Notes: generated by a model from the letters alone, not told the origin. A DNA stretch of 64,000 nucleotides from Bacteroidetes bacterium GWF2_40_14 (GCA_001769195.1 MEOK01000017.1:28957-92956), one strand, 5' to 3'. Counted from the stretch's first letter, positions 17,112-27,807 are shown. Translations and numbers: made by a program.

Positions 17112-17131
17112 TAGGGTGAAGCTTCACCCTA
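17112..17131. promoter_or_regulatory. Perfect 20-bp palindrome between sigma and anti-sigma genes
   Basis: TAGGGTGAAGCTTCACCCTA is fully self-complementary. It lies 57 bp upstream of the sigma start and 40 bp upstream of the FecR start. It could be an operator for a dimeric regulator or a cruciform-forming site. No T-tract follows, so a terminator is unlikely. Confidence 0.55.
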
Positions 17132-17171
17132 TTTGATATTTATGTGCTTTATTTTATGTAAAACAGAAATA

Positions 17172-18317
17172 ATGAAAGAAAGCGCAAATAACAATAACAA
17201 GAAAGTATACAGAAATCTCATCAAAATATTAAAGAATTCTGATATCGATTCAAATACAGATAGTATCTATTATAAGTTAATAACAAGATTATATAGTATA
17301 ATATCTAAAGAAGAACCTGATTACGAGCTTTTACTCAAAAGAATTTTCAAAAGCATACCTCAAAAAAAAACCGGAAGAAATATCTTTGTCCGGAACAGAT
17401 ATTTTGCGTATGCGGCAAGTATTGCAATTTTATTATTTGCTGTGTTTAATTACAGTGAAAATTTCAAAAATATTTTTTACTCCGCTAAAACCCGCGAAGT
17501 TATAAATAAGATATCCGAGGTTCCAAAAAGGTATAAAGCGACTCTGATAATCAATGACAGTTGCTCTGTGAGAATAGAGAAGGATTCTGTCGCATACAGC
17601 GGAAACAAACTTGATAAAAGCATCGTTAACATTGTTGCTGGGTTAAAAATTTCAGACAGGTCAGAAATTCAAATGCACTCTTTATTAATTCCTAAAGGGG
17701 GTGAGTTTTTCCTGATTTTGCCCGATGGAACAGAGGTGCATCTCAACAGCAATTCAAAATTAAAATATCCAAGTAAGTTTTCTGAAGATAAACGAGAGGT
17801 TTATCTGGAAGGAGAGGCATTTTTCTGTGTAAGTCATTCAGATGGTATTCCGTTCTTAGTTATTACCAATAAAAGTATAACTAAAGTTCTTGGTACTGAG
17901 TTCAATGTCAAGTCCGATTCATTAATTAATCAAGTTACTCTTTGTAGTGGCTCTGTTGAAATAGAAAATCTACTGGCAAAGACCAAGATAATCATCAAAC
18001 CTGAAGAACAAGCTACAATCACTAATCAAAAAACAGATATAGAAATAGTAGACTCATATGAAATAAGAGCTTGGACAGAAGGCAAATACTATTTTAGAGA
18101 AAAAACCCTGAAAGAGATTACAGATAAGCTAAATGAATGGTATGATGTCGATTTTCAATTCAAGGAAAATCGCACAAAATCAATCTTGTTCACAGGGATG
18201 ATTAATAGAAATAACATCCTGAATGAAATTTTTGAATTATTCGAAACCAGCTATAACCTTAAGTTCCGGGTAAATGACTATGGAGTATTGATTATTGAAA
18301 ACCCCGATAACAGCTGA
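17172..18317 (+). CDS. FecR family anti-sigma factor
   Basis: 381 residues from the ATG at 17172; an earlier ATG at 17133 would add a short Cys-containing stretch and is less likely. There is a polar, Asn/Lys-rich cytoplasmic part, one membrane helix (YFAYAASIAILLFAVFN), a FecR domain (LPDGTEVHLNSNSKLKYPSKF, GEAFFCVSH) and a DUF4974-like C-terminus (REKTLKEITDKLNEWYDV). It has an extra segment of about 90 residues between the helix and the FecR core. It pairs with the divergent sigma factor at 16443 and precedes the SusC gene by 29 bp. Confidence 0.92.
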   Translation: MKESANNNNKKVYRNLIKILKNSDIDSNTDSIYYKLITRLYSIISKEEPDYELLLKRIFKSIPQKKTGRNIFVRNRYFAYAASIAILLFAVFNYSENFKNIFYSAKTREVINKISEVPKRYKATLIINDSCSVRIEKDSVAYSGNKLDKSIVNIVAGLKISDRSEIQMHSLLIPKGGEFFLILPDGTEVHLNSNSKLKYPSKFSEDKREVYLEGEAFFCVSHSDGIPFLVITNKSITKVLGTEFNVKSDSLINQVTLCSGSVEIENLLAKTKIIIKPEEQATITNQKTDIEIVDSYEIRAWTEGKYYFREKTLKEITDKLNEWYDVDFQFKENRTKSILFTGMINRNNILNEIFELFETSYNLKFRVNDYGVLIIENPDNS

Positions 18318-18346
18318 AAAACCTCCTTTACTTAATAATATATGAT

Positions 18347-21300
18347 ATGAAAAAAATTCAATTTAAACCTCGTTACGACAGAGAGAAATGGAAAGTTCTT
18401 TTCATGAAAATAAGTTTGTTGTTAACGCCTCTGTTATTTGCCGCATCATCCTATTCAATCGGTTATGAAGAGTTATTGGCACAGAAAAAAGTAACTCTAA
18501 ATGCAAATCAACTGCAATTGGGAAAAATATTTAAAGAAATCGAGAATCAGACAAAATTAACGTTCTTCTTTTCAAACAATTGTGTGGACATTACTAAAAC
18601 TGCATCAATAAATGTAAAAGATGAAACACTGGAAAACGTGCTAAATACACTCATTAGCAATAAATATACCTACGTTTTGAAGGACAACTATATAGTTGTA
18701 AGTGAAAAGCAGAATCAACAACCTCAGAAAAACACAAAAAAAATAGTCGAAGGAACTGTAAAAGACAAAAAAGGAGAGCCCCTCATAGGAGTCAACATCA
18801 TTGTCAAGGGAACAAAAATTGGATCGACAACAAATGAAACCTGACAATTCAGAATTGAAATACCGGAACTCAAAGAGGTGACTCTTGTGTTCAGTTATAT
18901 AGGTATGGACAAACTTGAAACCAAGTATACGGGCCAGGAAAAAATCATTGTAATTATGGTTGAAACTCTGGCAACAATTTCCGACGTAGTTGTAACAGGA
19001 TATTTTACTGCGAATAAAAAAACTTATACTGGCTCTGCAACTACTATAAGTGCGGCAGATATTGCAAAAATCAACAGTGGAAACCTGCTTCAGACAATTC
19101 AGGTTCTGGACCCCTCATTCAGGATAATTGAGAATGTAGACCAAGGTTCCAACCCAAACGCATTGCCCGAAATTGAGCTTCGTGGGAGCGGCAGTTTACC
19201 GGGCCTAAAAAGTGAGTTCCAATACAGCCCCAATATGCCCACATTTATTCTGGATGGCTTTGAAGTGTCTGCACAAAAGATTTTTGACCTGGACCCAAGC
19301 CGCGTTTTATCAATTACCCTCCTTAAAGACGCGGCTGCTACAGCAATTTATGGATCAAGGGCGGCAAACGGAGTTGTTGTTGTAGAGACAAAAACACCAG
19401 AAAAAGGAAGAATTCAGATAAATTATAAAGGAGATTTTAAAACATCTTCGGCAGATCTTTCCGGTTATGACCTGTTAAATGCATCTGAAAAACTTGATTA
19501 CGAACTGCTCGCGGGAGTATATCCCGGCTCAAACAGGGTGAGCGATATGGAGCGTAATATGGACGAGTACTATCAGAAGAGACGACTAGTGGCAATGGGT
19601 TACAACACAGACTGGCTTGTTCAGCCAATTGACCCGTTTTCAATTGCTCATAAACACAGCCTCCAGGTTGAGGAAGGGGGCGAGAATTTTCGCTACAACC
19701 TAAATATGTTTTATGACAAAGACAATGGCGTAATGAAGGAGTCATCCAGGGACCGTCTTGGAATAGGTGTTTATTTTCAGTACAGATATAAGAATCTGCT
19801 ATTTATGAACAACCTCACATACAACAATGTGGTTGCAAAAAACTCTCCTTACGGATCCTTCAGCGAGTATGCAAAGGTTAACCCTTATTTGCCGTATAAA
19901 GATATTAACGGAAACATCGTCAAATTTTTCGAGTATGTAAATACTCCAAACCCGCTATATAACGCTAATATTGGTGTGATTGACCAGGAGGCATATGACG
20001 AAATAATAAATAACTTTAAGCTGGAGTGGAGAATTGCAGATGGTATCAAGCTTAAGAATACCATTGCATTCAGCAAAAAGGTATCAAACAATAAATTGTT
20101 TTACCCAGCCGATCATACTATATTCCGTGATCTGTATAACAGCCAGATAGGATCAGAAAAAGATAAGGCCGGCCTATATAGAAACGAATATGGGGAAGGA
20201 GTTTCATTCAACGCCAATTCGGTCTTCTCCTATTTTAAAGAGATTAAAAATCACTATATTACATTTAATGGAGGGTTTGAGATGATTACCCAAAGAGGAG
20301 ATCTAAATGTTTTTCAGACAAGAGGGTTTCCAAACAGCCTTCTGGCCTATCCAAGTTTTGGGACCTCATACGATATGGTTTCAACCGGATCGGGTGGAAC
20401 CAAACCGGGTGGATCGGAAGACATTCTTAGATCAGCTGGATTTTTCGGAACATTTAATTACTCATGGAAAAACAAATACTTTGTAGATTTTTCTGGTCGT
20501 GCAGACGGTTCTTCCAAATTCGGAGCCAACAACCGTTGGGCAAAACTATGGTCTGCAGGTGTGGGCTGGAACATTCATTACGAAAATTTCCTAAAGGACT
20601 CGAAAGTTGTAACAATGCTAAGGTTGAGAGCTTCCACCGGTTTTACAGGAAGCCAGAACTACAACCCGAACCAGAGTCTTACTATGTTTGACTACATAAG
20701 AAACTACTACTATCAGAGAAACTATGCCGGAGCTCAGTTAACAGCAATGGGAAATGAAAATCTCAAGTGGCAGAGAACAAGGAAAAACAATTTCGGAATG
20801 GATTTGGAGCTATTCAGCAAACGCTTTACTGCAACTTTTGACTACTACATAGATGACTCAAAAGATGCACTCACCCAGGTGACCCTCCCACCTTCTCTTG
20901 GGTTCTCATCTTATACAGAGAACCTGGGGCAGGTAAGGAATAGCGGATATGAGATCAAACTTAATATCGGAATAATCTCCAACAGCTCGAACGGGCTGTA
21001 CTGGTCTCTGTTCGGCAGCGCCGCTCATAATAAAAACACCCTGCTCAAGATATCCAACTCATTGGATGCGTGGAATACTGAGCAAGATGCCATTGTCACA
21101 AGCAAACCAAAAGTACGCTTTATTGAGGGTCAGGATATGAAATCTATCTGGGTGGTTCCATCTATGGGGATAGATCCGGCAACAGGAAGCGAGGTGTTCC
21201 AAAAGCTAAACGGAGAATACACAACCACATGGAGCGCCGCAGACCAGATTGTAGGAGGAACTATGACCCCCGACCTGTTTGGGAACCTTGGAACACAATT

Positions 21301-21718
21301 TATTTACAAACAGTGGCAACTCAATCTTTATCTGCTTTACAGTCTGGGAGGACAGACCTACAACCAGACACTGGTAGACAGAGTAGAGAATGCTGACCCT
21401 AATTTTAACGTAGACCGCCGGGTATTTGAAGGCAGGTGGAAAGTACCGGGAGATATCTCCAGATTTAAAAACATTGCTGACCTGAGCGTAACTAAACCAA
21501 CCTCACGCTTTATTGAGGATGATAATTTCATCCGCCTGAACTCAATCAATGTATCTTATGAATTTGAAAAGAGACAACTTGAGAGACTTAAGCTCCAGAG
21601 GCTTAAGATCATTTTTTACGCCAACGATGTGTTTAATATTTCAACAGTTAAACAAGAGAGAGGCCTGAGTTATCCGTTTGCAAGAAGCTTTACGTTAACA
21701 TTTCAAATTGGCATCTAA
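18347..21718 (+). pseudogene. SusC/RagA TonB-dependent transporter interrupted by an in-frame TGA
   Basis: The reading frame is open from 18347 to 21718 except for one TGA at 18842-18844. Before it lie a signal region, an STN domain and the start of the carboxypeptidase-regulatory-like domain (GEPLIGVNIIVKGTKIGSTTNET). After it the same domain continues in the same frame with QFRIEIPE, then the plug (KDAAATAIYGSRAANGVVVV) and the barrel. Family members have Gly at this position, so a single GGA to TGA change explains it. No restart with a signal peptide exists downstream. It is either a recent pseudogene or a sequencing error; the rest is well preserved. Confidence 0.88.
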
Positions 21719-21731
21719 AAAATATATCGAT

Positions 21732-23138
21732 ATGAAAACATATAATAAAATATTATTTGTCACACTGTCAACCGTTTTGCTGCTTTCTAGCTGCAATGGA
21801 TGGCTGGACATCTCTCCAAAATCTTCTCTTAAAAAAGAGGATTTGTTTAAAACCGAAGGTGGTTACTTAAATGTTTTAAATGGAGTGTATATCGGAATGG
21901 TAAACGATCGTCTCTACGGTCAGGAACTTACATACGGCTTTATGGATGTGCTTGCTCAATATTATAATAACATTCCCAGCACACCTCTGCACAAATATGC
22001 AAACGCCTCAAAGTACAAATACGAAGAGGCAGCTACAAAGGGCATCATAACAAACATATGGAATTCTATGTACAACAATATTGCAAATTGTAATGTTATT
22101 CTGGACAATATAGATGCAGATAAAGAGATCTTTACCGATAACAACTATAACCGCGTAAAGGGAGAAGCTTTGGCACTGAGAGCATTTATGCACTTCGACC
22201 TGCTTAGGATGTTCGCCCCGGCATATAATACTGCAACTAAAAATTTGTCCGGAATCCCATATGTAGATAAATTCACAAACATAAGGATTCCATTTTCGTC
22301 AATAGATGCAGTCTGCATCAGGATCAAACAGGATCTTATCGCAGCAAGAGATCTGCTTAAAGAGTTTGACCTTATGGGGCCTGTGGATGAGACTGTAGAC
22401 GCCTCTCTCTCATACACTGTAGCAGACAGGAAAGCCTGGTTCAATTACTATGCAGCAACTGCTCTTCTTGCAAGACTCAATCTATATATGGGAGATAAGG
22501 TAGCGGCTCTTGGGTATGTAGATGAGATAACAACAGACCACGCAAAAACAAAGATATCGTGGTCGCAGCAAACCCAATTCTACTATTACTTCTACTCACG
22601 AGAGAGAATATTTGGAGTTTTTATTGTGCTGGATCCGTATATGAAGAGCAAGGTAACCGATTACTTCGATATCGCAACTGCAAACAATAACAACATCCTA
22701 AAGGTGAGCATCCAGAGAACTATGGAGCTTTATGAGACATCAAGCGGGGGAGCATCAGACTGGAGGTATCTGGACTGGATGAGCAAAACAGACGATAACT
22801 ATATCACAAAGTTCAATACATTATCCGGAATCCCGGTCCTTAAACTGGCAGAGATCTATCTAATAGGAGCTGAGTGCACAATGGTGAGCGACCCCGTGAA
22901 ATCTCTCTCCTACCTAAACACAATCCGCACAAACAGGGGACTTCCCGCTCTGCAGTCAAATGCGAATCTCTCAGATGAGATTCATAAGGAGTACGTAAAA
23001 GAGTTTCTTGGCGAAGGACAACTGTTCTATTTTTATAAAAGAAACAGTTACGGAAACATCCCTTACTGGGGCACACCGGTTGACAATAAAGAGTACGTGT
23101 TCCCTGTTCCGGACAAAGAGATGGAGTTCAATAATTAA
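21732..23138 (+). CDS. SusD/RagB family outer-membrane lipoprotein
   Basis: 468 residues from the ATG at 21732, which avoids overlap with SusC; an ATG at 21708 would lie inside SusC. The lipobox is LLLSSCNGW. The sequence WLDISPKSSLKKEDLFKTEGGYLNVLNGVY is a textbook SusD N-terminus, and ALRAFMHFDLLRMFAPAYN with the C-terminal EFLGEGQLFYFYKRN also fits. It would act as the substrate-binding lid for the SusC barrel. It is intact although its SusC partner has a stop codon. Confidence 0.92.
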   Translation: MKTYNKILFVTLSTVLLLSSCNGWLDISPKSSLKKEDLFKTEGGYLNVLNGVYIGMVNDRLYGQELTYGFMDVLAQYYNNIPSTPLHKYANASKYKYEEAATKGIITNIWNSMYNNIANCNVILDNIDADKEIFTDNNYNRVKGEALALRAFMHFDLLRMFAPAYNTATKNLSGIPYVDKFTNIRIPFSSIDAVCIRIKQDLIAARDLLKEFDLMGPVDETVDASLSYTVADRKAWFNYYAATALLARLNLYMGDKVAALGYVDEITTDHAKTKISWSQQTQFYYYFYSRERIFGVFIVLDPYMKSKVTDYFDIATANNNNILKVSIQRTMELYETSSGGASDWRYLDWMSKTDDNYITKFNTLSGIPVLKLAEIYLIGAECTMVSDPVKSLSYLNTIRTNRGLPALQSNANLSDEIHKEYVKEFLGEGQLFYFYKRNSYGNIPYWGTPVDNKEYVFPVPDKEMEFNN

Positions 23139-23173
23139 TATAGACAACAGCAAATATTATAAAACTTTAATAT

Positions 23174-23881
23174 ATGAAGAAGATAATTACATTATTGATA
23201 GGTATAATTTCTTGCTTATTGATAACATCTTGCGAAAATGATATTCAGGGGTTATATTCGGGTGAACATGCAGTATATTTTTCTGACTATAATTCTTCTG
23301 CAGATAGCGTAACTTACTCTTTTATAGGCAAAAACAGAGAGCAGGATACTGTTTTTCTGAATGTTCGTTTACTTGGCAACATGCTTACCTCTCCATCAAA
23401 AGTAGTTGTGAGAGTGATTCAGGGGAAGACAACTGCAATATCTGGAAGCCACTTTGAGGCAATAAAGCCTTATTACGAGTTCGGGGTAAATACATTTGAT
23501 TATAAGCTGCCAATTATTTTAAAGAAGCACAACGATCTCAATTCGGGAGCCTTTGTTCTGGCTCTGGAGATAGTAGAGAGTGAAAATCTTTTGGTGGCCT
23601 TCAAGGAGAAATCAAGTGTGAGAATAAGGTTCTCCAACATCTTCATGAAACCATCTATCTGGGATGCTACTCTGGCTCCTGTATTCGGAATTTACTCAAG
23701 AACAAAGCACGCAATATGCATGGATATAATGGGACGGCCATTCCCGGAGACTCTTGTAGCGTTTAATCTTGAGCGGAACCTCTGGAGAAATTTCGGATGG
23801 CAGTGTAATGCCTACTTTAAAGACAACATTGTGATGGACAATGACCTTGTTCCACCTGCACGTATTTTACCTTGGTTCTAA
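23174..23881 (+). CDS. DUF4843 family lipoprotein
   Basis: A protein of 235 residues with a lipoprotein signal (LLITSCEND). The region AVYFSDYNSSADSVTYSFIGKNREQDTVFLNVRLLGN, beta-sandwich in character, matches DUF4843, found after SusD in Bacteroidota loci that also encode PKD-like and TlpA proteins. It is probably a cell-surface component of the uptake complex. It lies 35 bp downstream of SusD in the same operon. The molecular function is not established. Confidence 0.75.
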   Translation: MKKIITLLIGIISCLLITSCENDIQGLYSGEHAVYFSDYNSSADSVTYSFIGKNREQDTVFLNVRLLGNMLTSPSKVVVRVIQGKTTAISGSHFEAIKPYYEFGVNTFDYKLPIILKKHNDLNSGAFVLALEIVESENLLVAFKEKSSVRIRFSNIFMKPSIWDATLAPVFGIYSRTKHAICMDIMGRPFPETLVAFNLERNLWRNFGWQCNAYFKDNIVMDNDLVPPARILPWF

Positions 23882-23912
23882 ACTAGTAAACCATTTTTAA
23901 AAGTTTTAAGTT

Positions 23913-25412
23913 ATGAAAATCATAAAAATATTAATTGTCTGTACATCTCTGTCGGCACTTTTCCTCTCTTGTGTCAAGGATGACGGAAACTATGTCTATA
24001 ACGAAGTAAATGATGTGGTGATATCTGGAATTGAGGCAAATTATGTAGCAATAATGCTGGACTCATTCACGATTACACCAGCTTTGAACAGGACCCTTAC
24101 GGCAACTGAAGCCGATCTTGAGTACTCGTGGACAATTTACAACTCAATGAATACCTACAACTTTCCGGATACTCTTGCCAAAACAAGAAATCTGAAAATA
24201 TTGGTCAGTACAATCCCCGGAACATATAAAGTTTCTTACAATGTGTATGATAAAAACACAGGAGTGAGATACAGATATGAATTCAATGTTGTAGTCACAT
24301 CGGAACTGCAAAGGGGCTTTCTAGCCCTGAGTGAACTCAATGGCAAAGCTAATGTTACATTCATCGGAGTTAGCGGAAAAGTTTACCAGGATATTTACGA
24401 CAACATTAACGGAGAGGCTGTTGGCACAAACCCTGTATCCATCTGCTATACATACCAGGCCCCTATCGACTATGTTGCAATACTCTGCAACGACACCAGA
24501 GGCGGAGTCTACATTAGCAGTACATCCTTTAAAAAGCTATTCGACTTAAAGGATTTCTTCTACGACAATCTTACAATAACCAATCCGCAAGCGTTTGTGG
24601 TTCAGGAGTACTATGGCTCTGTCTCTGATTATCAGGCCAGTGGTTCAAAACTCTTTCTTACTGCAGATAACAAGCTCTACTATAGGGATGCCAACTACAA
24701 CACAACAATAGATGGTGTATCTACCCGTATTGAGACAAAATTCTATAGTGCCTTTCCCGGAGACTATGAGATAGCTCCTGTTTCGTTCCAGGCGCTGGGG
24801 CGTGAACTCTTCTACGACAACAAGTACAAGAAATTTATGTACATAGCAGATTATGCCAAACCAAATCTAATGGTAACAGCAGCCAAACCTACCGGTATAT
24901 TTGACCCTGCAAATGTAGGTCTGGATTTTGTGTGGGGCAAATTTACTATAAGCGCGCGCAATACATACAACTGCAATTCCATATTCAAAGATGGCAGCGG
25001 AAACTACTTCTATCTCAAATTTGATATGACCAACAAAGCAGCAGTTACTCCACTTAAAAAGGTTGCAATTCCTGCAGGGTTCAAAATTCGTGAAGCTAAA
25101 ACTTTCGCCGGAAACTCGTTGCAAGACTACATATATTTTGCAGTTGGCAGTAAGGTCTATGTTTTTGACTGTATCCTCAATCAGGAGCGTGAGATATATG
25201 ACTTCGGAACAGGTAAAAGCGTAGATAATATCCGTTGGCACGAAGCCGTCCTAAGTTCCAGGATAATGCATGTTTGCACAAGCACTACCGGATCTACAGG
25301 CAGAACCGGCAGCATATACGAAATGAACGTTGCCACAGATGGTATACTCTCCATTAAAAATGCCTACACAAATGTTTGTGGCAGAGTTGTGAGTACACAC
25401 TGGAAAAACTAG
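23913..25412 (+). CDS. PKD-like family lipoprotein
   Basis: A protein of 499 residues with a lipoprotein signal (LFLSCVKDDG). An N-terminal PKD-like sandwich (about 25-130; LEYSWTIYN, PGTYKVSYNVYDKNTG) is followed by a long beta-rich, propeller-like C-terminal part with repeated aromatic strands. This architecture follows DUF4843 in a recurring Bacteroidota SusCD operon type. The role is presumed to be surface ligand binding. It lies 31 bp after DUF4843. Confidence 0.75.
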   Translation: MKIIKILIVCTSLSALFLSCVKDDGNYVYNEVNDVVISGIEANYVAIMLDSFTITPALNRTLTATEADLEYSWTIYNSMNTYNFPDTLAKTRNLKILVSTIPGTYKVSYNVYDKNTGVRYRYEFNVVVTSELQRGFLALSELNGKANVTFIGVSGKVYQDIYDNINGEAVGTNPVSICYTYQAPIDYVAILCNDTRGGVYISSTSFKKLFDLKDFFYDNLTITNPQAFVVQEYYGSVSDYQASGSKLFLTADNKLYYRDANYNTTIDGVSTRIETKFYSAFPGDYEIAPVSFQALGRELFYDNKYKKFMYIADYAKPNLMVTAAKPTGIFDPANVGLDFVWGKFTISARNTYNCNSIFKDGSGNYFYLKFDMTNKAAVTPLKKVAIPAGFKIREAKTFAGNSLQDYIYFAVGSKVYVFDCILNQEREIYDFGTGKSVDNIRWHEAVLSSRIMHVCTSTTGSTGRTGSIYEMNVATDGILSIKNAYTNVCGRVVSTHWKN

Positions 25413-25445
25413 AAACTTAAATAACAATTAATAAAAAACAAGATT

Positions 25446-26819
25446 ATGCGAAAAAAATTATTTACACTTCTACTGTTACTGATAACCGTATGTGGTTTTG
25501 CACAAAACAAGGTAATCTTCAAGGGAACCGCCCCGCTTAACGGTAAGGACAAAGAGGTGGAGGTTAAAGAGAATAACAGAACAATTGCCGTATTTCCGGT
25601 AAAAGAGGATGGAACATTTTCCGGAGAGCTAGCTCTGGATAAGGTTAAACAACTCTCTTTAAACTACAGCGTTTGCGCCCTTCCTATAATTGCCAAGCCC
25701 GGACGAGAGATAACCATTACTTTTGGTTCGCAGCCAAAAACCGGAAAATTCATTGGCAGCCCAGAGACACAATACTATCTGGATATGCGCTTTCTTGTCT
25801 ATCCTGGAGATCCCGCAATTATATTCAGTATGCCTTGGCACGTCTATAAAAAGTATCAGTCAGATGCTCTGGTTACCAAGATGAGGTTCAGCGAAATTTT
25901 CTGTATGGCATACAACGATATTCCCCCATTGTTCAAAAAAGAGGTTGAGCAGTATAACAAATACTCGAACTACGGACTTTTTATCATGTGGCCCCAGTTT
26001 TACATGAATACAAATAAATTAACCGAATTTAAGGAGGAGGCAGACTGGAAGGCACATCTGGAATCTCTTTTTGAAAAAATTGAGTGGAACGACCCTTTCC
26101 TTTTGGGAATTCCGGCTTATATTAGTTTTGCCGAATATTCTATGAATGAAAAGATTAAGAAGATGGATCCAAGTAAATCGTTCCTGATGAACGCCTATAG
26201 CCATCTTAATACCTCTATAACAAACAAAGAGGTAAAAGAGTATTTTATGTATCACTATACCAATAAATATCTAAAAGATGAGTCATCTGCAAACAGAGGG
26301 GCCGCCATAGAGATATTTAAGGCCAATGTAACAAATGAGAGGTTCATTGCTCAAGTCGAGAAGATTCTTGCAGATGCAAAACAGTTTGGAAGCGACGCTC
26401 CTGCATATGATTTTACACTTGAGGACGTTAATGGCAAAATGGTAACACTAAGCAGCTTTAAGGGCAAAGTTGTCTATATGGACTTCTGGGCAACCTGGTG
26501 CGCTCCTTGCCGTGCAGAGATTCCTCACATGAATAAAATGAAAGAGGAGTTAAAAGATAATAAGGATATAGTTGTTATTTGCATCTCTACCGACCAGGAC
26601 AGGGACAAAGATAAGTGGAAACAGATGGTGAAAGAAATGGGAATGACCGGTTACCAATTATTTGCCGGAGATAAAAATCCTGATATCCATAAGTTCTATA
26701 AAATTACCGGAATTCCACATTTCACAATGATTGGAAAGGACGGTAAGATTTATAAAAACATGACCATTCGTCCTTCTAATCCGCAAACCAAGTCGGTTTT
26801 ATTGGACCTGGCAAAATAA
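25446..26819 (+). CDS. TlpA family thiol:disulfide oxidoreductase
   Basis: A protein of 457 residues with a signal peptide (cleavage probably after GFA). It has a DUF4369-like beta domain (about 20-115), a long helical middle (about 120-310) and a C-terminal thioredoxin fold (about 315-457) with FWATWCAPC as active site and a cis-proline loop GIPHF. It is the last gene of the second SusCD operon, closed by the terminator at 26845. Both uptake loci in this window end in a thioredoxin-fold protein, which suggests thiol chemistry on the imported substrate or on the transporter. Confidence 0.88.
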   Translation: MRKKLFTLLLLLITVCGFAQNKVIFKGTAPLNGKDKEVEVKENNRTIAVFPVKEDGTFSGELALDKVKQLSLNYSVCALPIIAKPGREITITFGSQPKTGKFIGSPETQYYLDMRFLVYPGDPAIIFSMPWHVYKKYQSDALVTKMRFSEIFCMAYNDIPPLFKKEVEQYNKYSNYGLFIMWPQFYMNTNKLTEFKEEADWKAHLESLFEKIEWNDPFLLGIPAYISFAEYSMNEKIKKMDPSKSFLMNAYSHLNTSITNKEVKEYFMYHYTNKYLKDESSANRGAAIEIFKANVTNERFIAQVEKILADAKQFGSDAPAYDFTLEDVNGKMVTLSSFKGKVVYMDFWATWCAPCRAEIPHMNKMKEELKDNKDIVVICISTDQDRDKDKWKQMVKEMGMTGYQLFAGDKNPDIHKFYKITGIPHFTMIGKDGKIYKNMTIRPSNPQTKSVLLDLAK

Positions 26820-26844
26820 TTACTGTTATTATTTAGTTGTTCAT

Positions 26845-26880
26845 GGCAAGGCCGGCATATCGCCAGCCTTGCCTTTATTT
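26845..26880 (+). terminator. Intrinsic terminator of the second SusCD operon
   Basis: GGCAAGGCCGGC (26845-26856) pairs with GCCAGCCTTGCC (26862-26873), 11 of 12 pairs, around a 5-nt loop, followed by TTTATTT. It lies 25 bp after the TlpA stop. Confidence 0.8.
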
Positions 26881-26894
26881 GTAGAAATATTTAC

Positions 26895-26902
26895 TACATT
26901 TG
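26895..26902 (+). promoter_or_regulatory. -7 box TACATTTG for the rhamnose operon
   Basis: TACATTTG fits TAnnTTTG and is placed 27 bp before the rfbA ATG, just after the preceding terminator. No good -33 TTG is seen at the expected 19-bp spacing. Confidence 0.5.
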
Positions 26903-26929
26903 CTAAGAATATTCTTTAAAATCTTAGCG

Positions 26930-27805
26930 ATGAAAGGCATTGTACTGGCCGGAGGTTCCGGAACGCGTCTATACCCAATAACCAAGGGCGTCTCAAAGCA
27001 ATTGCTACCAATATATGATAAACCGATGGTTTATTATCCTATTTCTGTCTTATTCCTTGCCGGAATCAGAGAGATACTGATAATCTCCACTCCGGACGAT
27101 CTGCCGGGCTTTCGCCGATTACTGGGCGACGGCAGTGACTTTGGGGTGCGCCTTGAATATGCTGAACAGCCGTCGCCTGACGGACTGGCACAGGCCTTCA
27201 TCATTGGAGAAAAATTCATTGGTACCGACTCTGCCTGCCTCGTTCTTGGTGATAACATTTTTTATGGTCAGTCGTTCTCCGGAATGTTGAAGGAAGCCGT
27301 AAGGACAGCAGAAGAAGATAGGAATGCTACAGTTTTCGGTTACTGGGTGAGTGATCCCGAAAGATATGGCGTTGCAGAATTTGACTCTGACGGTAAAGTC
27401 CTGAGCTTAGAGGAGAAACCACAGCAACCACGGAGCAATTATGCAGTAGTGGGCCTCTATTTCTATCCCAATAAGGTAGTTGAGGTGGCAAAAAGAATAA
27501 AACCCTCTGCACGTGGAGAACTTGAGATTACAACTGTCAATCAGGAGTTCCTGAAAGACGAAGAGCTTAAGGTTCAGCTTCTGGGACGCGGTTTTGCATG
27601 GCTCGACACGGGAACGCACGACTCTTTGTCAGATGCCTCCACTTTTGTAGAGGTTATTGAGAAAAGACAGGGTCTTAAGGTAGCCTGTCTGGAGGAGATC
27701 GCATACGCCAACGGATGGATATCCGGTCAAAAGCTGACAGAACTAGCACAGCCGATGATCAAGAATCAATACGGGCAGTATCTTTTAAATCTTCTAAAGC
27801 GTTAA
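26930..27805 (+). CDS. rfbA: Glucose-1-phosphate thymidylyltransferase RfbA
   Basis: 291 residues from the ATG at 26930; the ten extra residues of a longer frame have no family counterpart. Signature [33 protein letters not shown], then [12 protein letters not shown] and VLGDNIFYG with the metal-binding Asp. It joins dTTP and glucose-1-phosphate to give dTDP-glucose, the first step of dTDP-L-rhamnose synthesis. It heads the operon rfbA-rfbC-rfbD-rfbB and stops 2 bp before rfbC. Confidence 0.97.
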   Translation: MKGIVLAGGSGTRLYPITKGVSKQLLPIYDKPMVYYPISVLFLAGIREILIISTPDDLPGFRRLLGDGSDFGVRLEYAEQPSPDGLAQAFIIGEKFIGTDSACLVLGDNIFYGQSFSGMLKEAVRTAEEDRNATVFGYWVSDPERYGVAEFDSDGKVLSLEEKPQQPRSNYAVVGLYFYPNKVVEVAKRIKPSARGELEITTVNQEFLKDEELKVQLLGRGFAWLDTGTHDSLSDASTFVEVIEKRQGLKVACLEEIAYANGWISGQKLTELAQPMIKNQYGQYLLNLLKR

Positions 27806-27807
27806 AT

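Noticed and set aside
17112..17131. Terminator at the perfect palindrome
   Set aside because: No T-tract on either side and no gene end pointing into it.
18842..18844. TGA read as a sense codon (altered genetic code)
   Set aside because: TGA is the natural stop of several intact genes here (wbuC, cvpA, FecR at 18317, peptide 1), and Trp is encoded by TGG.
18878..21718. Separate SusC gene starting at GTG 18878
   Set aside because: The fragment starts in the middle of the carboxypeptidase-like domain, in the same frame as the upstream part, and has no signal peptide. It is the second half of an interrupted gene.
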